This document shows positions 19,411 through 31,245 of a stretch of 64,000 nt of DNA, piece after piece. The position numbers were made by a program, and so were the translations under genes. Each line of letters begins with the position of its first letter. Position 1 is the first letter of the stretch. The notes below the pieces were generated by a model. That model searched no databases. It was not told the origin of the DNA and worked only from the letters and a program-made list of their open reading frames with translations. Location of the stretch: positions 1 through 64,000 of the forward strand of contig NZ_CP019781.1 in assembly GCF_002022505.1 (NCBI RefSeq). Direction: 5' to 3'. This DNA comes from Bartonella sp. WD16.2 (GTDB lineage Bacteria > Pseudomonadota > Alphaproteobacteria > Rhizobiales > Rhizobiaceae).

Positions 19411-20721
19411 ATGTGTGTTGTATTTTCTCCTCGCGAAACTGTTTCTGAACTTGATCGTTTTATTATTGGTCAGAAAGACGCTAAACGTTCTGTTGCTATT
19501 GCCTTGCGTAATCGGTGGCGTCGGCAACAACTTGAAGGACAAATGCGTGAAGAAGTTATGCCGAAAAATATTTTAATGATAGGGCCAACAGGTGTTGGTA
19601 AGACAGGAATAGCACGTCGATTGGCAAAACTTGCTGGAGCACCTTTTGTTAAAGTAGAAGCTACTAAATTTACCGAAGTTGGTTATGTTGGGCGTGATGT
19701 TGAACAAATTATTCGTGATCTTGTTGAAATAGCAATTTCTCTTGTACGAGAGAAAAAGCGGGATGAGGTGAAAGCTAAAGCCCATATGAACGCTGAAGAG
19801 CGGGTTTTAAACGCTCTTGTTGGCAAAACGGCAAGTCCTGCTACACGTGATAGTTTTCGTAAAAAATTACGCGAAGGTGAATTGGATGACAAAGAAATTG
19901 AGATTGAAGTAGCTGACAATAGTAGTAATGGTACTCCCACCTTTGATATTCCTGGTATGCCTGGTGCACAAATGGGCATTATGAATTTATCAGATATTTT
20001 TGGCAAAATGGGGACTCGTACAAAAATCCGCAAAACAACCGTGAAAGATGCTTTTAAACCATTAATTGATGATGAATCTGAAAAACTTCTTGATCAGGAT
20101 CAAATTATTCAAGAAGCATTGCGTGTTACTGAAAATGATGGAATTGTTTTCATTGATGAGATTGATAAAATTGCGACCAGAGATGGTGGAGCAGGCGCTA
20201 CTGTTTCACGTGAAGGGGTCCAGCGGGATCTTTTGCCTTTAGTTGAAGGAACAACAGTTTCTACTAAATATGGGCAAATAAAAACAGATCATATCCTTTT
20301 TATTGCTTCTGGTGCATTTCATGTATCCAAGCCATCTGATTTGTTGCCAGAGCTTCAAGGTCGTTTGCCTATACGCGTAGAGTTAAATGCTTTAACAAGG
20401 GAAGATTTACGGCGTATTCTTACTGAACCTGAAGCAAGTTTGATAAAGCAATATATTGCTTTAATGGCAACAGAAGAGGTTCATTTAGAAATTACAGATG
20501 ATGCAATTGATGCTTTAGCTGATATTGCTGTTGATTTAAACGCAAGGATTGAAAATATTGGGGCACGTCGCTTGCAAACAGTAATGGAACGTGTTCTAGA
20601 TGAAATTTCTTTTACAGCACCTGATAAAGCTGGTACTTCATTTAAAGTTGATGCTGCTTATGTCAAACAATCTATAGGTGATTTAGCTGCTGATGTCGAT
20701 CTTTCACGTTTTATTCTTTAA
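19411..20721 (+). CDS. hslU: ATP-dependent protease ATPase subunit HslU
   Basis: HslU is the AAA+ unfoldase that feeds substrates to HslV. The 436-residue protein has Walker A GPTGVGKT at about 58-65, the pore loop GYVGRDVE, an inserted I-domain around 110-230, Walker [10 protein letters not shown], and sensor/C-terminal elements [19 protein letters not shown]. The C-terminal tail LSRFIL is the end that docks into HslV. Length is normal. Confidence 0.97.
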   Translation: MCVVFSPRETVSELDRFIIGQKDAKRSVAIALRNRWRRQQLEGQMREEVMPKNILMIGPTGVGKTGIARRLAKLAGAPFVKVEATKFTEVGYVGRDVEQIIRDLVEIAISLVREKKRDEVKAKAHMNAEERVLNALVGKTASPATRDSFRKKLREGELDDKEIEIEVADNSSNGTPTFDIPGMPGAQMGIMNLSDIFGKMGTRTKIRKTTVKDAFKPLIDDESEKLLDQDQIIQEALRVTENDGIVFIDEIDKIATRDGGAGATVSREGVQRDLLPLVEGTTVSTKYGQIKTDHILFIASGAFHVSKPSDLLPELQGRLPIRVELNALTREDLRRILTEPEASLIKQYIALMATEEVHLEITDDAIDALADIAVDLNARIENIGARRLQTVMERVLDEISFTAPDKAGTSFKVDAAYVKQSIGDLAADVDLSRFIL

Positions 20722-20800
20722 GGGTTATTGCTTGTTTATCATCTTTTTGTAGATGTACTTCGGATAACTTTTAAAACTGCGTGCTTTTTATATATTGAAA

Positions 20801-20835
20801 CTTTGTGAAAGAGTTGTCTACACTCTTTCACAAAG
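20801..20835. terminator. Perfect 14-bp stem-loop downstream of hslU
   Basis: CTTTGTGAAAGAGT (20801-20814) and ACTCTTTCACAAAG (20822-20835) are perfect reverse complements around a 7-base loop, 79 bases after the hslU stop. There is no following T-run, so it is not a textbook intrinsic terminator. It could still end or stabilise the hslVU message, or be a protein-binding palindrome. Confidence 0.5.
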
Positions 20836-21751
20836 TAGCCTAGTGGTTGATAACAATAAAATAAACTGCTTCCTTATTTGAAGGATTTTTCAAGTATTGA
20901 TAATTGTAATATTTTCTTTCTTAAGATGAGAATATTTATATTTTGTTGTGTGAGGCAGTGGGTTTGAAATAATTGTATTATGAAAATCTATGATAAGCCC
21001 GTAAACAAGATCATCATAACAAAAAACCATAAAAGTAATGGCTATTAATTATTACACGTGTTTTTGATTACTTTTAGAACATTATAATTGATTTTATAAA
21101 GATTAAGTGCAACTAGTTTTAGTTATTTTTTAAATGCTTGTACCGGAAAAGAAACTTTAACTGGCTACTAAATTAAAAGTTTTTCCAGAAATATACAAAA
21201 CAGAAAATATGACAGCTTCTGGAACAGTAACGACTGTAAAAACATGCCAGAAACGTTATGAAGTTTATTTTCAAGACTGAGTGCTAATGAACAAAACGAT
21301 AAAATATTATACCTATCTATTTTTAGATTGTAATACTTGAAATTAAAATACAAAGCTGTGATTTTGGGTAATTTATCACTAATATAATTTACCTATTTCA
21401 TTATTGAAGTGATGTTCTTTGCGGCTTTTTATCTTTGTTGATGACAATTTATCTATTTGGTTTGACTCATTTAGACAAATCCAAGAAGTAATTTTTAGTG
21501 AAAATCACGGTATTTATCAAATTGTAAAAATACACCATTATAAGCAAAAGTTTAGCTCGCTTACAAAAGCGGCGAAATTTGACATTGATAGATTTTAAGA
21601 AATTTAGTCATTAAGACAATTATAATTTGAAAGTTTGTACTTATATTCATTGAGTACCTTAATTAAATCGAAAAATAACCAATATTAATTTGGGTTAAGT
21701 TGAAAAAATTATATTTTTAAAGGTAACAACAGTGGCACATTGGGTTCTTTC
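20836..21751. other. Gene-free A/T-rich stretch between hslU and pnp
   Basis: About 0.9 kb between two convergent genes holds no supported gene. A 61-codon minus-strand frame at 21168-21353 has no recognisable motif. On the plus strand about 35 codons near 21177-21281 stay open (ending CQKRYEVYFQD before a stop) without a start or likeness to anything I know. The stretch looks like decayed or non-coding DNA. Confidence 0.55.
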
Positions 21752-21790
21752 AAAAAAAATGTTATCCTAATATGAAGATAGCATTTTTTT
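21752..21790 (-). terminator. Intrinsic terminator of pnp
   Basis: Read on the minus strand, AATGCTATC, a loop, and GGATAACATT form a stem with one C-A mismatch, followed directly by a run of eight Ts. It lies about 20 bases after the pnp stop codon, so it fits a rho-independent terminator. Confidence 0.7.
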
Positions 21791-21808
21791 CATGATAATA
21801 AAAAAAGC

Positions 21809-24010
21809 TCAATTTTCTTTTTTCTTACTGCGGCGTTTGCGTTCAGTATTACTTTTTTTATCAGAACTATTTTCTTTTTCTACCTTTATTGAATCATCGA
21901 AAGCAATTTCTTTTCCGGTTTGTTGGTCAACAACTTTCATCGATAGTCGGATTTTACCGCGTTCATCAAAGCCCACTAATTTAACCCAAACTTTATCACC
22001 TTCTTTAACGATATCAGTTGTTTTTTCTACGCGTTCTGATGCTAGTTGGGAAATATGAACGAGTCCATCACGTGAGCCAAAAAAGTTTACAAATGCACCA
22101 AATTCTGCAGTTTTTACAACTGTTCCTTGATAGATAGCACCAATTTCAGGTTCATCAACAATCGAATGAATCCAACGTTTTGCTGCCTCAATGGCTTTAG
22201 CGTCGGTAGAAGCGATTTTAATTGCTCCATTATCTTCAATATTAATTTTAGCTCCGGTTTGTTCAACGATTTCTCGAATTACTTTTCCGCCAGTACCAAT
22301 AACATCGCGAATTTTATCTACAGGAATGTTCATCATTTCTATACGCGGAGAGAATTCGCTTAATTCATCACGTGCACTAGTTAGAGCTTTTGACATTTCA
22401 TTGAGAATATGGATTCGACCATCTTTAGCTTGTTCAAGTGCTATTTTCATAATTTCTTCAGTAATACCATCAATTTTAATGTCCATTTGCAAAGACGTGA
22501 TACCATTTTTTGTACCTGCTACTTTGAAGTCCATATCACCAAGGTGATCTTCATCACCTAAAATATCAGACAAAATAGCAAAACGTTCGCCTTCTTTAAT
22601 CAGACCCATTGCAATACCCGCAACAGGGCGAGCCAAAGGAACACCCGCATCCATGAGAGCAAGTGAAGTTCCGCAGACAGTTGCCATTGAAGATGATCCA
22701 TTAGATTCAGTAATTTCTGACACAGCACGAATAGTGTAAGGGAAAGAATCTTTTGTCGGCAATGTTGGGTGAATAGCACGCCATGCCAATTTACCGTGGC
22801 CAATTTCTCGACGACCAGGAGAACTAATACGCCCTGTTTCACCTACTGAAAAAGGCGGGAAATTGTAATGGAGTAAGAATGTTTCTCTGTACGTTCCTGT
22901 TAATGAGTCAATATATTGTTCATCTTCACTTGTTCCCAAGGTTACGATAACAAGTGCTTGTGTTTCGCCGCGGGTAAACAGCGCTGATCCGTGTGCACGA
23001 GGTAAAATACCAACTTCTGATTGAATTGAACGTACAGTTGAAAGGGTACGTCCATCAATACGTTTTCCAGTATCAAGAATATTTTGGCGAACAATTTTAG
23101 CCTGTAAATGCTTGAAAACAGTGGCAATTTGATCAGCATTAAATTCACAATTTTCCTCTATTTTCGACATAAATTTGTCGACAACTTCTGTTTTAATAAC
23201 ATCAATTGCAGTGTGACGTTCTTGTTTATCGGTGATTGTATAAGCTTTTTGGAGGTCTTTTTCGACCATTTCAAGCATAGTTGTTTCAAGGTCAGACAAA
23301 TCTTCTGGAATAAAATCGCGTGGTTCTTTTGCAGCGACTTCGGCAAGTTTAATGATAGCGTCAATAACGGGTTGAAAACCTTTTTGACCAAATATAACAG
23401 CGCCAAGCATGACATCTTCAGGTAATTCTTGTGCTTCTGATTCAACCATTAACACGGCATTTTCTGTTCCAGCGACGACAAGATCGAGTTTTGATTCGGG
23501 CATTTCATCAATGTGAGGATTGAGAACATATTGCCCATTACAATAACCAACGCGAGCACCAGCAATAGGACCTACAAAAGGAATACCTGATAAAGTTAAT
23601 GCAGCAGAAGATGCGATCATAGCAAGAATATCAGGGTTGTTTTCTAAATCATGCTGTATAACAGAGACAATGACTTGAGTGTCATTCTTATAACCGTCGA
23701 CAAAAAGAGGACGAATCGGACGATCAATCAAACGTGAGATCAATGTCTCATTTTCACTCGGTCGGCTTTCGCGTTTAAAGTAGCCACCTGGTATTTTACC
23801 GACAGCATAGGTTTTTTCTTGATAATTGACGGTTAATGGAAAAAAATCTTGATCTGGTTTTGGATTTTTTGCTGAAACGACAGTTGCTAATACGATGGTT
23901 TCACCGTAGGTTGCAATAACTGCACCATCAGCTTGACGTGCAATTTTTCCTGTTTCGAGGATGAGTGGCCGACCGGCCCATTCAATTTCTACCTTATGGG
24001 TTTTAAACAT
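21809..24010 (-). CDS. pnp: Polynucleotide phosphorylase
   Basis: PNPase degrades RNA 3' to 5' by phosphorolysis and is part of RNA decay complexes. The 733-residue protein has two RNase PH domains with a helical linker, a KH domain ([20 protein letters not shown] at about 565) and an S1 domain ([17 protein letters not shown]). The C-terminal tail is lysine-rich. It lies 229 bases downstream of rpsO in the usual rpsO-pnp order, with a hairpin between the genes. Confidence 0.97.
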   Translation of the reverse strand: MFKTHKVEIEWAGRPLILETGKIARQADGAVIATYGETIVLATVVSAKNPKPDQDFFPLTVNYQEKTYAVGKIPGGYFKRESRPSENETLISRLIDRPIRPLFVDGYKNDTQVIVSVIQHDLENNPDILAMIASSAALTLSGIPFVGPIAGARVGYCNGQYVLNPHIDEMPESKLDLVVAGTENAVLMVESEAQELPEDVMLGAVIFGQKGFQPVIDAIIKLAEVAAKEPRDFIPEDLSDLETTMLEMVEKDLQKAYTITDKQERHTAIDVIKTEVVDKFMSKIEENCEFNADQIATVFKHLQAKIVRQNILDTGKRIDGRTLSTVRSIQSEVGILPRAHGSALFTRGETQALVIVTLGTSEDEQYIDSLTGTYRETFLLHYNFPPFSVGETGRISSPGRREIGHGKLAWRAIHPTLPTKDSFPYTIRAVSEITESNGSSSMATVCGTSLALMDAGVPLARPVAGIAMGLIKEGERFAILSDILGDEDHLGDMDFKVAGTKNGITSLQMDIKIDGITEEIMKIALEQAKDGRIHILNEMSKALTSARDELSEFSPRIEMMNIPVDKIRDVIGTGGKVIREIVEQTGAKINIEDNGAIKIASTDAKAIEAAKRWIHSIVDEPEIGAIYQGTVVKTAEFGAFVNFFGSRDGLVHISQLASERVEKTTDIVKEGDKVWVKLVGFDERGKIRLSMKVVDQQTGKEIAFDDSIKVEKENSSDKKSNTERKRRSKKKEN

Positions 24011-24200
24011 TTTTTATCCTTAATGGCCAGTGTTCACGTTCTAGTTTTGTATGTTTACTTTTAAATGCGGACAAGACAACAAGATGCTTCTGTTTTTTTC
24101 GCAAAAATAAGAATAAATCACAATTGAGATACGAAGCAACTGGCAATCTGCCTTATGAAAATTTTTATCAATTTTGAAGATGAAAGCAGTAAGCTGACAT

Positions 24201-24231
24201 AAATGGATGTTTTTTATAAAAACATCCATTT
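24201..24231. terminator. Perfect 14-bp hairpin between rpsO and pnp
   Basis: AAATGGATGTTTTT (24201-24214) pairs fully with AAAAACATCCATTT (24218-24231) around a three-base loop. It begins nine bases after the rpsO stop. In E. coli a terminator in the rpsO-pnp spacer and RNase III sites in the pnp leader govern this transcript. This hairpin is the obvious counterpart, although no long T-run follows on the minus strand. Confidence 0.6.
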
Positions 24232-24239
24232 ACTTTATT

Positions 24240-24509
24240 TTAGCGACGCAAGCCTAACTTTCCGATCAATATCTGATAGCGATCTTGGTCAATTTCTTTA
24301 AGATAATCAAGAAGACGACGGCGTTTAGAAACCATCTTTAAAAGGCCACGACGAGAATGATTGTCCTTTTTGTGAGATTTAAAATGATTAGTTAAATTAG
24401 AAATACGTTCAGAAAGAACAGCAACTTGCACTTCTGGCGAGCCTGTATCACCGGTTTTAGTTGCATATTCTGTAATGAGAGCGTGTTTACGTTCAGCTGT
24501 AATCGACAT
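24240..24509 (-). CDS. rpsO: Ribosomal protein S15
   Basis: S15 is a primary binding protein of the small subunit that contacts 16S rRNA in the central domain. The 89-residue protein has the complete family sequence, including [23 protein letters not shown] and the C-terminal LIGKLGLRR. Two ATG codons lie in tandem; the second (24509), giving MSITAERK, matches the family and has better spacing from AAAGGA. pnp follows. Confidence 0.97.
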   Translation of the reverse strand: MSITAERKHALITEYATKTGDTGSPEVQVAVLSERISNLTNHFKSHKKDNHSRRGLLKMVSKRRRLLDYLKEIDQDRYQILIGKLGLRR

Positions 24510-24807
24510 CATATCATCCTTTCAAAAAATGAGGAAACAACAGTCACCCATAGCCGAGATGTCGTCCAGCAAGGGTCTATGAAAAAACAAGAAGAACAAA
24601 AATTCTTACCTGCTTTGGTATTTATATAAGAAAGAAGAATAAAATACTAGTCCTTGAAAGTATCTTGAAAATCTTCTTTAGAAATAAAGTTTTTTAGTTT
24701 AAGGCTATTTTATGAAATATGGCATATCTATTTGAGAAAAAGATTACAGCTTTGCGCAATGTATTTATGGTAAAAAGAAGATTAGACTGCCGATTTGGAG
24801 ACAAAAG

Positions 24808-26436
24808 ATGCAGAAAATTTCAATGTTAGAGCTTTTTCAAAATCCAATGTTTCGAAATTTATGGTCAGCGACTCTCATTTTTAATTTGGGGGTTGTTATA
24901 CAAGCTGTAGGGGCAAGCTGGTTGATGACTTTGATTAGTTCATCGCATTTCATGGTTGGGCTTGTTCAAGGTGCTACAGTATTACCACTTGTTGTTTTTT
25001 CTCTGATGGCAGGAGCATTAGCCGATAATTTTAATCGGCGTCAGATTATGTTATTTGCACAAATAGTTATGATAATTGTATCAATTAATTTGACTGTTTT
25101 ATCCTATTTAGGATTGATAACGCCTTGGCTTTTACTGTGCTTTACATTTTTGATTGGGTGTGGGCTTGCTTTTCATAATCCTGCTTGGCAAGCAACAATG
25201 GGGGATATTGTCAGTAGAGAAAATATCCCTACTGCTGTTACTCTAAATAGTATTGGCTTTAATTTAATGCGCAGTATAGGTCCTGCTATCGGAGGAGCTG
25301 TCATTGCTACTTTAGGTGGAACGGTTGCTTTTTTATTGAATGCTATGAGTTATATTCCTTTAACGAGTGCTTTATTTTTATGGAAACCCAACTATAAGAC
25401 CAATACATTACCACTGCCGCGAGAGAAATTTTTAGGGGCTATAGCAGATGGTTTGCGTTATGTTGTGATGTCGCCTAATCTTTTAAACGTTATGGCCAGA
25501 GCATTTCTTTTTGGTATCGGGACAATTTCGGTTTCTGCTCTGTTACCAATTATTGCATGTGAAATTCTTGGGGGAAGCGCCCTTCTCTACGGTACGTTAC
25601 TTGGTTGTTTTGGTATAGGTGCGATTACAGCTGGCGTTGTTAATTCGTATATACGGCATTATTTTAGTTCAGAGATGATTGTTGCAACTTCATTTATTGG
25701 CTTTTCTTTTGTTTGCTTTGTTTTAGCAGGGAGTCGTTCAATTGTTGTAAGTCATCTTGTTTTATTTCCTGCCGGTTTGTTCTGGGTTTTAGCGTTATCA
25801 CTGTTTAATACATCTGTACAGCTTTCCACACCACGCTGGGTTGTTGCGCGTGCTTTAGCACTTTATCAAACTGCATCTTATGGCGGTATGGCAGTTGGTA
25901 GTGTGATCTGGGGTGTATTTGCTGATGCTTATTCTCCAACAGTGGCTTTGAGTGTTTGTGCTCTCTTCTTAATTTTAGGGGCTCTTGCAGGCATAAAGTT
26001 TAAAATTCAAGAAATTCCTCAGATAGATTTTGATCCACTTGATCAATTTAAAGAACCACAACTTTTGCTTGACTTGGAAGCACGCAGTGGTCCTATCATG
26101 ATTATGATTGATTATCAAATTAATGAAAATGATCTCAAAGAGTTTCTTGAAGTTATGGCACGTCGTCGCCATATTCGCCGGCGTGATGGCGCTCGCCAGT
26201 GGGCTCTTGTACGTAACCTTGAAAAACCTGGCTATTGGACAGAAGTTTATCATATGCCAACATGGGTAGATTATTTACGCCATAATTATCGGGCTATAAA
26301 AGCAGATGCAGAAGTGAATAAACATCTTAGTCGATTAAATTGTGCACCCGATGGTATAAGAGTACACCGTATGATTGAGTGGCAAACAATACCACAGGCT
26401 GATGAGGTATATTTGAAGCTTTCTACAGAGCAATGA
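24808..26436 (+). CDS. MFS transporter with C-terminal soluble domain (EntS/DUF894-like)
   Basis: The first 400 or so residues hold about 12 hydrophobic spans and major-facilitator features such as the loop DNFNRRQIMLFAQ. The last roughly 110 residues are soluble and charged, with ARRRHIRRRDGARQWALVRN and a YHMPTWVDYLRHN segment. This layout is known from the DUF894/enterobactin-exporter-like group of MFS proteins. The substrate cannot be read from sequence. It lies on the plus strand between rpsO and truB, which are both on the minus strand, and is convergent with truB. Confidence 0.85.
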   Translation: MQKISMLELFQNPMFRNLWSATLIFNLGVVIQAVGASWLMTLISSSHFMVGLVQGATVLPLVVFSLMAGALADNFNRRQIMLFAQIVMIIVSINLTVLSYLGLITPWLLLCFTFLIGCGLAFHNPAWQATMGDIVSRENIPTAVTLNSIGFNLMRSIGPAIGGAVIATLGGTVAFLLNAMSYIPLTSALFLWKPNYKTNTLPLPREKFLGAIADGLRYVVMSPNLLNVMARAFLFGIGTISVSALLPIIACEILGGSALLYGTLLGCFGIGAITAGVVNSYIRHYFSSEMIVATSFIGFSFVCFVLAGSRSIVVSHLVLFPAGLFWVLALSLFNTSVQLSTPRWVVARALALYQTASYGGMAVGSVIWGVFADAYSPTVALSVCALFLILGALAGIKFKIQEIPQIDFDPLDQFKEPQLLLDLEARSGPIMIMIDYQINENDLKEFLEVMARRRHIRRRDGARQWALVRNLEKPGYWTEVYHMPTWVDYLRHNYRAIKADAEVNKHLSRLNCAPDGIRVHRMIEWQTIPQADEVYLKLSTEQ

Positions 26437-26544
26437 TCTTAGTAGAACGGTTTAGATTATGAAGTGGTAAAGTGGATCAATTATTCGTAATAAGTGTGGG
26501 AGAATACTTTGTTCCACAAGAGGTTATCGCAGGTAGAAAAAAGT

Positions 26545-27507
26545 TCATTTATTTGTGAAAATACGTTTTGGTGTGAATTGGTTTTTTTCAATAGTACCTA
26601 TAGCGAGAAGTTTGTCTTTATGGACTATACAAACATCATTTTTATCAACGGATGCATTTTGATTACATAAGAATACTGGATTGCCCGTTCTTAAATGCTG
26701 TACTTGATTTTCGTTTATGGTGTAATGAGGGAGATGAACTAATGCGGCCTTTGTTTCAGTTAGTAGTTCATCAAGTATAGAGAAATTCCGTTTGGAAAAT
26801 GTATAATTTTCATCTTTTTCGTCTTTATGTGTTACGGCTACTTCTAATTTATTCCACGGAATGAGATCATTTTCATTAAAAGGAGCTACTGCGATACGGC
26901 GTAAGTCAGCAATATATCCATAACAACCAAGATCACATCCCATATCGCGTGCTAAGGAGCGTACATATGTTCCTTTTCCGCATGTTATTTCAAAAATGGA
27001 ATGTCCTTGTGTGGTCGTTCCAGTAAATTTGAGGGATTCAATTTTCACTTCGCGAGGTGGAATTTCAACAATTTCCCCTGCACGGGCCAGATCATAAGCA
27101 CGATTACCAGCAATTTTAATTGCAGAAAATTTTGGAGGTGTTTGTAAAATAACACCTGTATATTTGGGTAAAAGGGCGAGGATATCTTCTTGTGTTGGAC
27201 GTTGAGCCGCTGTTTTAATTACTTCACCTTCAAGATCATCTGTTGAGCGTTCTTCTCCCCAAGCTACGTGAAAGTGATAGGTTTTTACACCTTCCATAAC
27301 ATAAGGAATAGTTTTGGTTGCTTCTCCTAATGCAATAGGTAACATACCAGAAGCAAGAGGATCAAGCGTACCTGCATGACCTGCTTTTTGTGCATTAAAG
27401 AGCCATTTGATTTGTGAAACAGCTTCTGTTGATTTCATTCCTTTTGGTTTATCAAGAATTATCCAACCAGAGATAGAACGACCTTTTTTTTTACGTTGTT
27501 GTGCCAT
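26545..27507 (-). CDS. truB: tRNA pseudouridine(55) synthase
   Basis: TruB makes pseudouridine 55 in the T-loop of tRNA. The 320-residue protein has the catalytic aspartate in [14 protein letters not shown] (Asp49) and follow-on [32 protein letters not shown] and [15 protein letters not shown] are family segments. The C-terminal extension contains a PUA-like part. It is four bases downstream of rbfA and probably co-transcribed with rimP-nusA-ylxR-infB-rbfA. Confidence 0.96.
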   Translation of the reverse strand: MAQQRKKKGRSISGWIILDKPKGMKSTEAVSQIKWLFNAQKAGHAGTLDPLASGMLPIALGEATKTIPYVMEGVKTYHFHVAWGEERSTDDLEGEVIKTAAQRPTQEDILALLPKYTGVILQTPPKFSAIKIAGNRAYDLARAGEIVEIPPREVKIESLKFTGTTTQGHSIFEITCGKGTYVRSLARDMGCDLGCYGYIADLRRIAVAPFNENDLIPWNKLEVAVTHKDEKDENYTFSKRNFSILDELLTETKAALVHLPHYTINENQVQHLRTGNPVFLCNQNASVDKNDVCIVHKDKLLAIGTIEKNQFTPKRIFTNK

Positions 27508-27511
27508 GTTT

Positions 27512-27928
27512 TTAATTTTCAGGCTCGTTATTATGAAGAAGATCGCGTGCTACTTCAGGTGAATGGAGTAGAGCATCAATTTTTGAAAAATTATCAAAAC
27601 TGCTATCAAACCGAAAATGTAATTCAGGCATGTATTTCATTTGTCGCAATTGATGGCTAATTTCTTTACGGATAAAACGACTATGTTTATTCAGGACTTC
27701 TATAATAGCAGTATGAGAAATATTGTGAACAGTACTGAGCAGAGAAATAAAGCATATGGCAATTTTCAGATCTGCTGACATACGTACTTCAGAGATAGAA
27801 ATAACAACACCTTTTAAGACATCATCAAGTAGAATATCTCGTTGCAGTATATGAGCTAACACGTGGCGAACTTGTTCTCCCACTCTTAATTGCCGTTGTG
27901 ATGGGCCTGTGTTTTTCATTGAACTCAT
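27512..27928 (-). CDS. rbfA: Ribosome-binding factor A
   Basis: RbfA binds the 30S subunit and helps late 16S rRNA 5' maturation and cold adaptation. The 138-residue protein has a KH-like fold with [34 protein letters not shown] and the C-terminal [15 protein letters not shown]. It sits between infB and truB in the conserved order. Confidence 0.94.
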   Translation of the reverse strand: MSSMKNTGPSQRQLRVGEQVRHVLAHILQRDILLDDVLKGVVISISEVRMSADLKIAICFISLLSTVHNISHTAIIEVLNKHSRFIRKEISHQLRQMKYMPELHFRFDSSFDNFSKIDALLHSPEVARDLLHNNEPEN

Positions 27929-28045
27929 AACCTTTATTATAATTTCTCTTCTCTTTACTTTTTAAAAAATTAAAAAGAAAAGAGATACCATCTGTAAATT
28001 CAATAACTTCTCTCATTTGATAAAAAGAAAAGTTATCAAGTAATT

Positions 28046-30592
28046 TTATAATGTGCGATTAATGTGTTCTACTCGGAAAATTTCAATAATATCGCCTATA
28101 CGCGTATCTTCATAATTTTCAAATGCTATCCCACATTCTTGGCTAACTTGTACTTCATTGACTTCATCTTTGAAACGTTTAAGCGTTTTAAGTTTTCCTT
28201 CATGAATAACAATATTATCTCGAATGAGACGAACATTTGCTCCTCGTTCTATTTTACCTTCTGTAACTCGACAACCAGCAACTTTTCCAATTTTTGTAAT
28301 GTTAAAGACTTCCAAAATTTCAGCATTACCAAGAAACGTTTCACGTTTTTCTGGTGAAAGTAATCCTGACATGGCCGCTTTGACATCGTCAACAAGATCG
28401 TAAATGATGTTATAATAACGAATTTCGATTCCTTGAGCTACAGCAAGATCACGCACTTGTTTATTAGCTCGAATATTAAAGCCAATAACAGCAGAATTAG
28501 ATGCTACAGCAAGAGAAATATCACTTTCAGTAATTCCCCCAGTACCAGAATGAACAATACACGCACGTACTTCCTCATTTCCTAGCTTTTCTAATACTGA
28601 TGCAATCGCTTCAATAGATCCCCGCACATCTCCTTTAATAATAAGCGGAAATTCTTTTATACCAGCAGTTTGCAGTTTTGTCATCATTTGTTCAAGAGAA
28701 CCCCGAGAACCAGCTTTTCGTGCTACAGCTTTGTCACGTGCTAATCGTTGACGATATTCAGAAATTTCACGCGCTTTTTCTTCATTCACTACAACAGCAA
28801 AACGATCACCAGCTTGCGGTGTACCTTGCATACCTAAAATTTCGACCGGTGTAGAAGGGCTTGCTTCTTTAATATGGTTACCATGATCGTCAATCAAGGC
28901 ACGAACACGACCCCATTCATTACCTGCTACGATAATATTGGAAAGATGCAATGTACCTTTTTGAATAAGAACAGTTGCAATGGATCCACGTCCTCGATCA
29001 AGTTTTGCTTCAATAACAATACCCTCTGCAGTTCGTTCTGGATCTGCTTTCAGGTCAAGAATTTCAGCTTGAAGGAGAATAGCTTCTAGAAGTTTATCAA
29101 GATTTTGACCAGTTTTAGCAGAAACCTCAACTTCTAAGGTTTCCCCGCCCATGGATTCCACGAAAACTTCGTGTTGCATAAGTTCTGTGCGTACTTTTTG
29201 TGCATCAGCAGTTGGTTTATCAGTTTTATTTATGGCAACAATAATAGGCACACCAGCAGCTTTTGCATGATTGATTGATTCAATTGTTTGCGGCATAATA
29301 CTATCATCTGCAGCTATTACCAGAATGGCAATATCAGTGATTTGAGCACCTCGAGCACGCATGGCTGTAAAGGCAGAGTGTCCGGGTGTATCGATAAAGG
29401 TAATCTTCTGACCATTCTGTTCAATTTGATAAGCACCAATATGTTGTGTAATACTACCTGCTTCATTAGATACAACATTAGCTTTGCGAATAGCATCGAG
29501 CAAAGACGTTTTTCCGTGATCGACATGGCCCATAATTGTTACCACTGGTGGACGTTGCCGCATTTTTTGAGGATCATCAGCTATATTAAAGATACCTTCT
29601 TCTACATCCGATTCCGAGACACATTTAACTGTATGACCAAATTCAATTGCGATAAGCTCGGCAGTATCTACATCAATAACATCACCGGGCTTCATCATTT
29701 GACCCTGTTTCATCAGAAATTTAATAACATCAACAGAGCGTTCAGCCATACGTTGCGCAAGTTCTTGGATGGTAATAGTTTCAGGAAGAATAACTTCACG
29801 AGAAATTTTTTCCCGTGGTTCTTGATTTTGTGCGCGTTTAAATTTTTCTTGTCTACGGCGCATTGCGGCCATTGAACGACCACGTGCACTGCCTTCTTCA
29901 TCTAATGCACTATTAAGGGTGAGTTTTCCACGGCGACGCTCATCGGCACCTTTCATAGCTTTAGGTGCACGTATTTCTGATTTGGAAAGATTAGTGCGAC
30001 GGTTACGTTTTTCTTCATCTTCATTGTCGTCTATGGTGCGTTTTTCGATTGAAGCTGTATTTTTAAATGGGGCAGCTACCTTTGTTGATTCTGTTGGTTC
30101 TATTAAAGAGACAGCAGGAGAGAAAGGTTGAGGCTGTACTACAGTGCGTTGATTGTCTTGTTGTCTTGTTGTTTCTTGAGCAGCTTGTAAACGTAAATTT
30201 TCACGTTCTTTGGTGTGCTTTTCTTTTTCTTCAGCTTGTTGACGTGTTATCTGTTCTTGGATTTTTGCTTCTTCTAAAGCACGAAACCTTGCTTCTATTT
30301 CAGTTGATGAAAGATTACTTTGAGCCACAGATTTTTGGGTTGTAGGTTTACTAGTTACTTTTTCTTCAAACCGCGGCTTGGAGCGTTGTTGAGCCACATG
30401 CGGTTTAGTAATTGACAATGGTGTTTCAGCTTTTTCATCAGGGCGTGTAATTTTACGTCGTTTAGTTTCGACAACTACAGCTTTTGTACGGCCATGACTA
30501 AAATTTTGTTTGACCATACTAGTTTCCAGCCCTGTTCGTTTGAGAGTCAGCGTCTTTTTAGCTGTTATCTTGTCATTATTGTTTTCACTCAT
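28046..30592 (-). CDS. infB: Translation initiation factor IF-2
   Basis: IF-2 is the GTPase that places initiator tRNA on the 30S subunit and promotes subunit joining. The 848-residue protein has a long charged N-terminal region with an [23 protein letters not shown] coiled stretch. An IF2 N-terminal domain follows (about 270-320), then the G domain with [17 protein letters not shown] and NKTDKP. Domains II-IV complete it, ending in a conserved [17 protein letters not shown] segment. Its start overlaps the ylxR stop by four bases. Confidence 0.97.
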   Translation of the reverse strand: MSENNNDKITAKKTLTLKRTGLETSMVKQNFSHGRTKAVVVETKRRKITRPDEKAETPLSITKPHVAQQRSKPRFEEKVTSKPTTQKSVAQSNLSSTEIEARFRALEEAKIQEQITRQQAEEKEKHTKERENLRLQAAQETTRQQDNQRTVVQPQPFSPAVSLIEPTESTKVAAPFKNTASIEKRTIDDNEDEEKRNRRTNLSKSEIRAPKAMKGADERRRGKLTLNSALDEEGSARGRSMAAMRRRQEKFKRAQNQEPREKISREVILPETITIQELAQRMAERSVDVIKFLMKQGQMMKPGDVIDVDTAELIAIEFGHTVKCVSESDVEEGIFNIADDPQKMRQRPPVVTIMGHVDHGKTSLLDAIRKANVVSNEAGSITQHIGAYQIEQNGQKITFIDTPGHSAFTAMRARGAQITDIAILVIAADDSIMPQTIESINHAKAAGVPIIVAINKTDKPTADAQKVRTELMQHEVFVESMGGETLEVEVSAKTGQNLDKLLEAILLQAEILDLKADPERTAEGIVIEAKLDRGRGSIATVLIQKGTLHLSNIIVAGNEWGRVRALIDDHGNHIKEASPSTPVEILGMQGTPQAGDRFAVVVNEEKAREISEYRQRLARDKAVARKAGSRGSLEQMMTKLQTAGIKEFPLIIKGDVRGSIEAIASVLEKLGNEEVRACIVHSGTGGITESDISLAVASNSAVIGFNIRANKQVRDLAVAQGIEIRYYNIIYDLVDDVKAAMSGLLSPEKRETFLGNAEILEVFNITKIGKVAGCRVTEGKIERGANVRLIRDNIVIHEGKLKTLKRFKDEVNEVQVSQECGIAFENYEDTRIGDIIEIFRVEHINRTL

Positions 30593-31224
30593 TGTATTTC
30601 CTTCACGGCTTTTGCCGTCATCTCACAAGGCTTATTGTGTTTCTCATCACGATAGGCAATCAATTTATTTATCGTTTTGCTAAAACCCTCTGCAGATTTT
30701 GTATTCAATAAGGCTGCATGTATCACAAGATTAGTTCCAAAAGCCACACTCATTTCATTGCTTGTAAATAAAGATAAAACTTTTATATCCTGATTCGTTT
30801 TCTGTTGTATTGCATAGATTGCTTGTAAAATTTTCCGTTTACTATCTTCCGTAGCTTCTTTTGCATGAAGTATGAGAGCAACCTGACCAGAGCGGATAGC
30901 GGAATCAACTTTGGTTAAACCTGTAACAACAGCACCTGCTTTTCGCGCCATAGAAAGGCTTCCAAGGGCAGATTTTAGGAGAAGTTTATCCACAATATTA
31001 GCAAGATTTGAAGCAACCTCCACATCTGTTTTAAGATTTTTGCTAAAAGCTTTACGTTTAATTGCTTCTTCAATAATATTATAATGAGCAGAGACCCAAA
31101 TACCACGCCCAGGCAAATTAGCTTTAAGATCGGGGATAATTTGATTGTTTGGACCAACGACAAAGCGGATCAACGCTGTCGCTGAAGCACTCTTCTTTGT
31201 CACAATGCAGGTTCGCTCATTCAT
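30589..31224 (-). CDS. YlxR/DUF448 family RNA-binding protein with L7Ae-like C-terminus
   Basis: The N-terminal 80 residues match YlxR ([36 protein letters not shown]). Residues of about 85-175 look like an L7Ae/L30e RNA-binding fold ([35 protein letters not shown]). This two-domain form is common in alphaproteobacteria. It lies between nusA and infB, the standard ylxR position, and probably acts on RNA during transcription or translation. The 211-residue chain overlaps infB by four bases. Confidence 0.88.
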   Translation of the reverse strand: MNERTCIVTKKSASATALIRFVVGPNNQIIPDLKANLPGRGIWVSAHYNIIEEAIKRKAFSKNLKTDVEVASNLANIVDKLLLKSALGSLSMARKAGAVVTGLTKVDSAIRSGQVALILHAKEATEDSKRKILQAIYAIQQKTNQDIKVLSLFTSNEMSVAFGTNLVIHAALLNTKSAEGFSKTINKLIAYRDEKHNKPCEMTAKAVKEIQ

Positions 31225-31245
31225 TTAAAGTGTGTTTCCCATCAT

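Noticed and set aside
21168..21353. 61-codon frame between hslU and pnp
   Set aside because: Low-complexity A/T-rich translation, no ribosome-binding site, no motif.
23108..23425. Long plus-strand frame opposite pnp
   Set aside because: It is the antisense shadow of conserved PNPase sequence, with no start context or family likeness.
29288..29875. 195-codon plus-strand frame opposite infB
   Set aside because: It is antisense to the highly conserved IF-2 G domain; its product has no motif and a composition typical of a shadow frame.
30980..31000. Perfect DnaA box inside the ylxR-like gene
   Set aside because: A lone 9-base match in coding sequence is expected by chance at this base composition and has no partner boxes.
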